Below are positions 41,589 through 43,322 of a DNA stretch of 43,322 nucleotides, piece by piece (position 1 is the stretch's first letter; each line of letters begins with the position of its first letter). The DNA lies in IMG/VR virus record IMGVR_UViG_3300031772_000072, positions 1 through 43,322 of that record; one strand, 5' to 3'. Source of the DNA: a virus. The notes beneath the pieces are model-generated. The model saw nothing but the letters and a program-made list of their open reading frames with translations, made no database searches and was not told the origin of the DNA. A program made the translations under genes and the position numbers.

Positions 41589-43322
41589 CCTGTCCTCCCT
41601 TCGCTTCGGAGGCAGGCACACTCGGTTCGGTCAATTCCTGAGCGGCCTTCGCCGCTTGGTTCAGTCTTTCCACGCTCTTTAGGGCGTCCCGAGCCGCAAG
41701 ATCCGTGCTCGGGCTGAGCCCGGTCTTCCCCAGGATTTCATTCTGTACGTCAGCCGGCAACTCCTCCCACTTGATGGCCAGCGAAATGCTTACCCGCGTC
41801 TCCGGGACTCGCGGTGCTGGCGGCATTTCTGGATTCAGCAGTTTCTCGGCGTCTCTCGCCCGGAAGGTGTTGGCCAACTGCTGTGCAGCCTCCCGTTTGT
41901 TCCAGAGCACTGGGTCGGCACTCGCTACGAGGTAGAGTTTCTCGGCGCTTGCCCTTTTGAGTTCGTCGTCCAGCGCCAACGTGCTTCCCAGTTCTGGGAT
42001 GACCTCTAGGTCTTCCTGGAGTTCCAGCGGGTCCTTTATCGTCACTGCCGCACGTTCCCCTGGAGCACCACTCGCCAGCGTCGTGACCGACTCCCCTGGG
42101 CCCGGCTGCGGCGGCTTGGCCGACCCCATGAACTGCGGGGGAATCTCAGGGATCGAGGAAAGCCCCTGCTGCGCCATGAGCAACTTGATGGTCGTTTCCT
42201 CAGCCAGAGATTCGTTCAGGCGCTCAAGTTCGTCAGCCGACAGTGCCTCACCAGCTCTTTGTTGGAGCATCCCGAGTGTCGCCACCTGAGAGGCTCCTGG
42301 AACCGCCTGACTTTCCACGCCGAAGGAATTGAGGGAGGGTTCAGCGTTCTGCATCTGCATAAGGATGGCTTTTTCCGACTCCCAAGCCTCACGCGGAACT
42401 TGAACTGTTATGGGTGTACCAATGTCGCCCGGCGTTTTTACGCGAAAGACCCGCATACACCCCCGGTTCTGAATCTGCTCCGGGATGTCCGCACCCTCAC
42501 GGATGGGCACGAGCGGCATCAAGGCCGCAGTAACTAAATCGGTACGTTGCGCTACAGTAACATTATGCAAACGCATAAGATGCCGCAGGATGCGTGGCGA
42601 GGAATCCCCCACACCCCACAAAAGGTCTGGAATCGGTGTGAATGACGAGAGGTTGTAGCGACCGTTGAGGTCCCACGGCAACGGCATGTACCCGTCGTCC
42701 TTGTCACTCTCCGTGTAGTTCAGGAGGTGCTTGTCGTTCCCGATCCAACGCACGTGCGGCCAGCCGTCTTTGAAGACGTACTCGCTGGTAATCTTGAACC
42801 GTTTGACCGGGAGGAGTTTCACGTCCACCAACGGTTCGGTCTTGAAGATTGCCGACCGCAGTTGGGCCTTCAGATCCTCGTCCTTAGCAGCCGAAGTGGT
42901 AGAGTACGAAACGCCATCGAGGAGTTCCTGCAAGCGCTTGGTGTCGAATATCGGTCGCTCTGGGGCCTGGGGGTCGCGGGGATCGGAATACTTTTGCTTG
43001 GCAAAGTAGGCCAGCCATTCCACATCGCGCATCGCTTCCAGGATTATCCAGGCCGCACTGTGCAGACTTTCGAACTCTGGCTCTGGATAGAAGTCCCCCA
43101 GGAATACGAATGAGGATACCGGACCCTCGTACTTGCGGATCGCCTCGCGCCGGAACATCTCAGGGCCTACGGAGGCCATAAGTTCCTGTGTCTGCTGCGG
43201 AGGGAAGTCCTTGTATGGCCGAGTCTGCTTCGCTTGAATTTCATCCACGCTCGGGAGGTGCAACTTCCCAGTCTCATCGTCCATGACGACGCCGATTTCG
43301 GCCAGTACGTCTTCGGTCTTCC
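41578..43322 (-). CDS. portal protein (3' part; runs off the right edge)
   Basis: The frame is open to the window edge and reads in-frame before the first internal Met at 43284 (GVVMDDETG), so the 5' end lies outside. 568 aa from that Met. A mid-segment resembling phage portals has PIPDLLWGVGDSSPRILRHLMRLHNVTVAQRTDLVTAALMP and a PLVPIREGADIP loop; C-terminal coiled coils (ERLNQAAKAAQELTEP) follow. The large ring-forming protein serves as the DNA channel. The scaffold and capsid are 15 kb away, an unusual separation. Confidence 0.75.
   Translation of the reverse strand, partial: KTEDVLAEIGVVMDDETGKLHLPSVDEIQAKQTRPYKDFPPQQTQELMASVGPEMFRREAIRKYEGPVSSFVFLGDFYPEPEFESLHSAAWIILEAMRDVEWLAYFAKQKYSDPRDPQAPERPIFDTKRLQELLDGVSYSTTSAAKDEDLKAQLRSAIFKTEPLVDVKLLPVKRFKITSEYVFKDGWPHVRWIGNDKHLLNYTESDKDDGYMPLPWDLNGRYNLSSFTPIPDLLWGVGDSSPRILRHLMRLHNVTVAQRTDLVTAALMPLVPIREGADIPEQIQNRGCMRVFRVKTPGDIGTPITVQVPREAWESEKAILMQMQNAEPSLNSFGVESQAVPGASQVATLGMLQQRAGEALSADELERLNESLAEETTIKLLMAQQGLSSIPEIPPQFMGSAKPPQPGPGESVTTLASGAPGERAAVTIKDPLELQEDLEVIPELGSTLALDDELKRASAEKLYLVASADPVLWNKREAAQQLANTFRARDAEKLLNPEMPPAPRVPETRVSISLAIKWEELPADVQNEILGKTGLSPSTDLAARDALKSVERLNQAAKAAQELTEPSVPASEAKGGQGAG

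Overview
This window is most likely part of a temperate, short-tailed (podovirus-like) bacteriophage genome, about 60% GC by eye, with tightly packed genes, many ATGA/TAATG overlaps and GTG/TTG starts. The phage assignment rests on a portal, scaffold, SU10/DUF5309-type major capsid protein, pectate-lyase-fold tailspike, internal virion proteins, SleB-type lysin, XRE repressor, tyrosine integrase and an attP carrying the 3' part of a tRNA-Gly(CCC). No tape measure, sheath or tail tube is recognisable. The host is not named by the sequence. The choice-of-anchor-D (ASPM/SPD-2/Hydin-type) repeats, the lipoprotein and the base composition would fit a Gram-negative such as an Acidobacteriota member; this is inference.

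Layout. (1) 1-4108, minus strand: a leftward operon of about twelve small genes starting at an RHH regulator and ending in a DUF7666/Imm5-like gene whose 3' half is a 12-bp tandem repeat array; the window begins inside what looks like a second copy of that gene. (2) 4109-4156: divergent control region with nested inverted repeats. (3) 4157-6324, plus strand: lysogeny block of XRE repressor, two-TM protein, lipoprotein and integrase, followed by integrase arm-type repeats and attP (6516-6700). (4) 6828-43322, minus strand: one long late block. In transcription order (right to left) it runs: portal; an unusual insertion of about 15 kb with the tailspike, a series of Sec-signal or membrane-anchored fibre-like proteins, a membrane SprT-like metallopeptidase, two sugar/methyl-transfer gene groups and a DNA methyltransferase; then scaffold, capsid, connector and tail proteins, a glycosyltransferase, internal virion proteins, a 2294-residue polyvalent protein, lysin, dNMP-kinase-like protein and metallophosphoesterase.

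The most striking element is the polyvalent protein: residues about 950-1305 read as a complete three-domain DNA polymerase III beta-clamp (DnaN) fold, flanked by identical ARPIHPSV linkers. The second is the run of fibre/spike-like genes with N-terminal export or membrane signals, which is unusual for cytoplasmically assembled virion proteins.

Terminase, helicase, primase and polymerase are not in the window. The portal gene runs off the right edge and the left edge is inside a repeat, so the genome is incomplete here.
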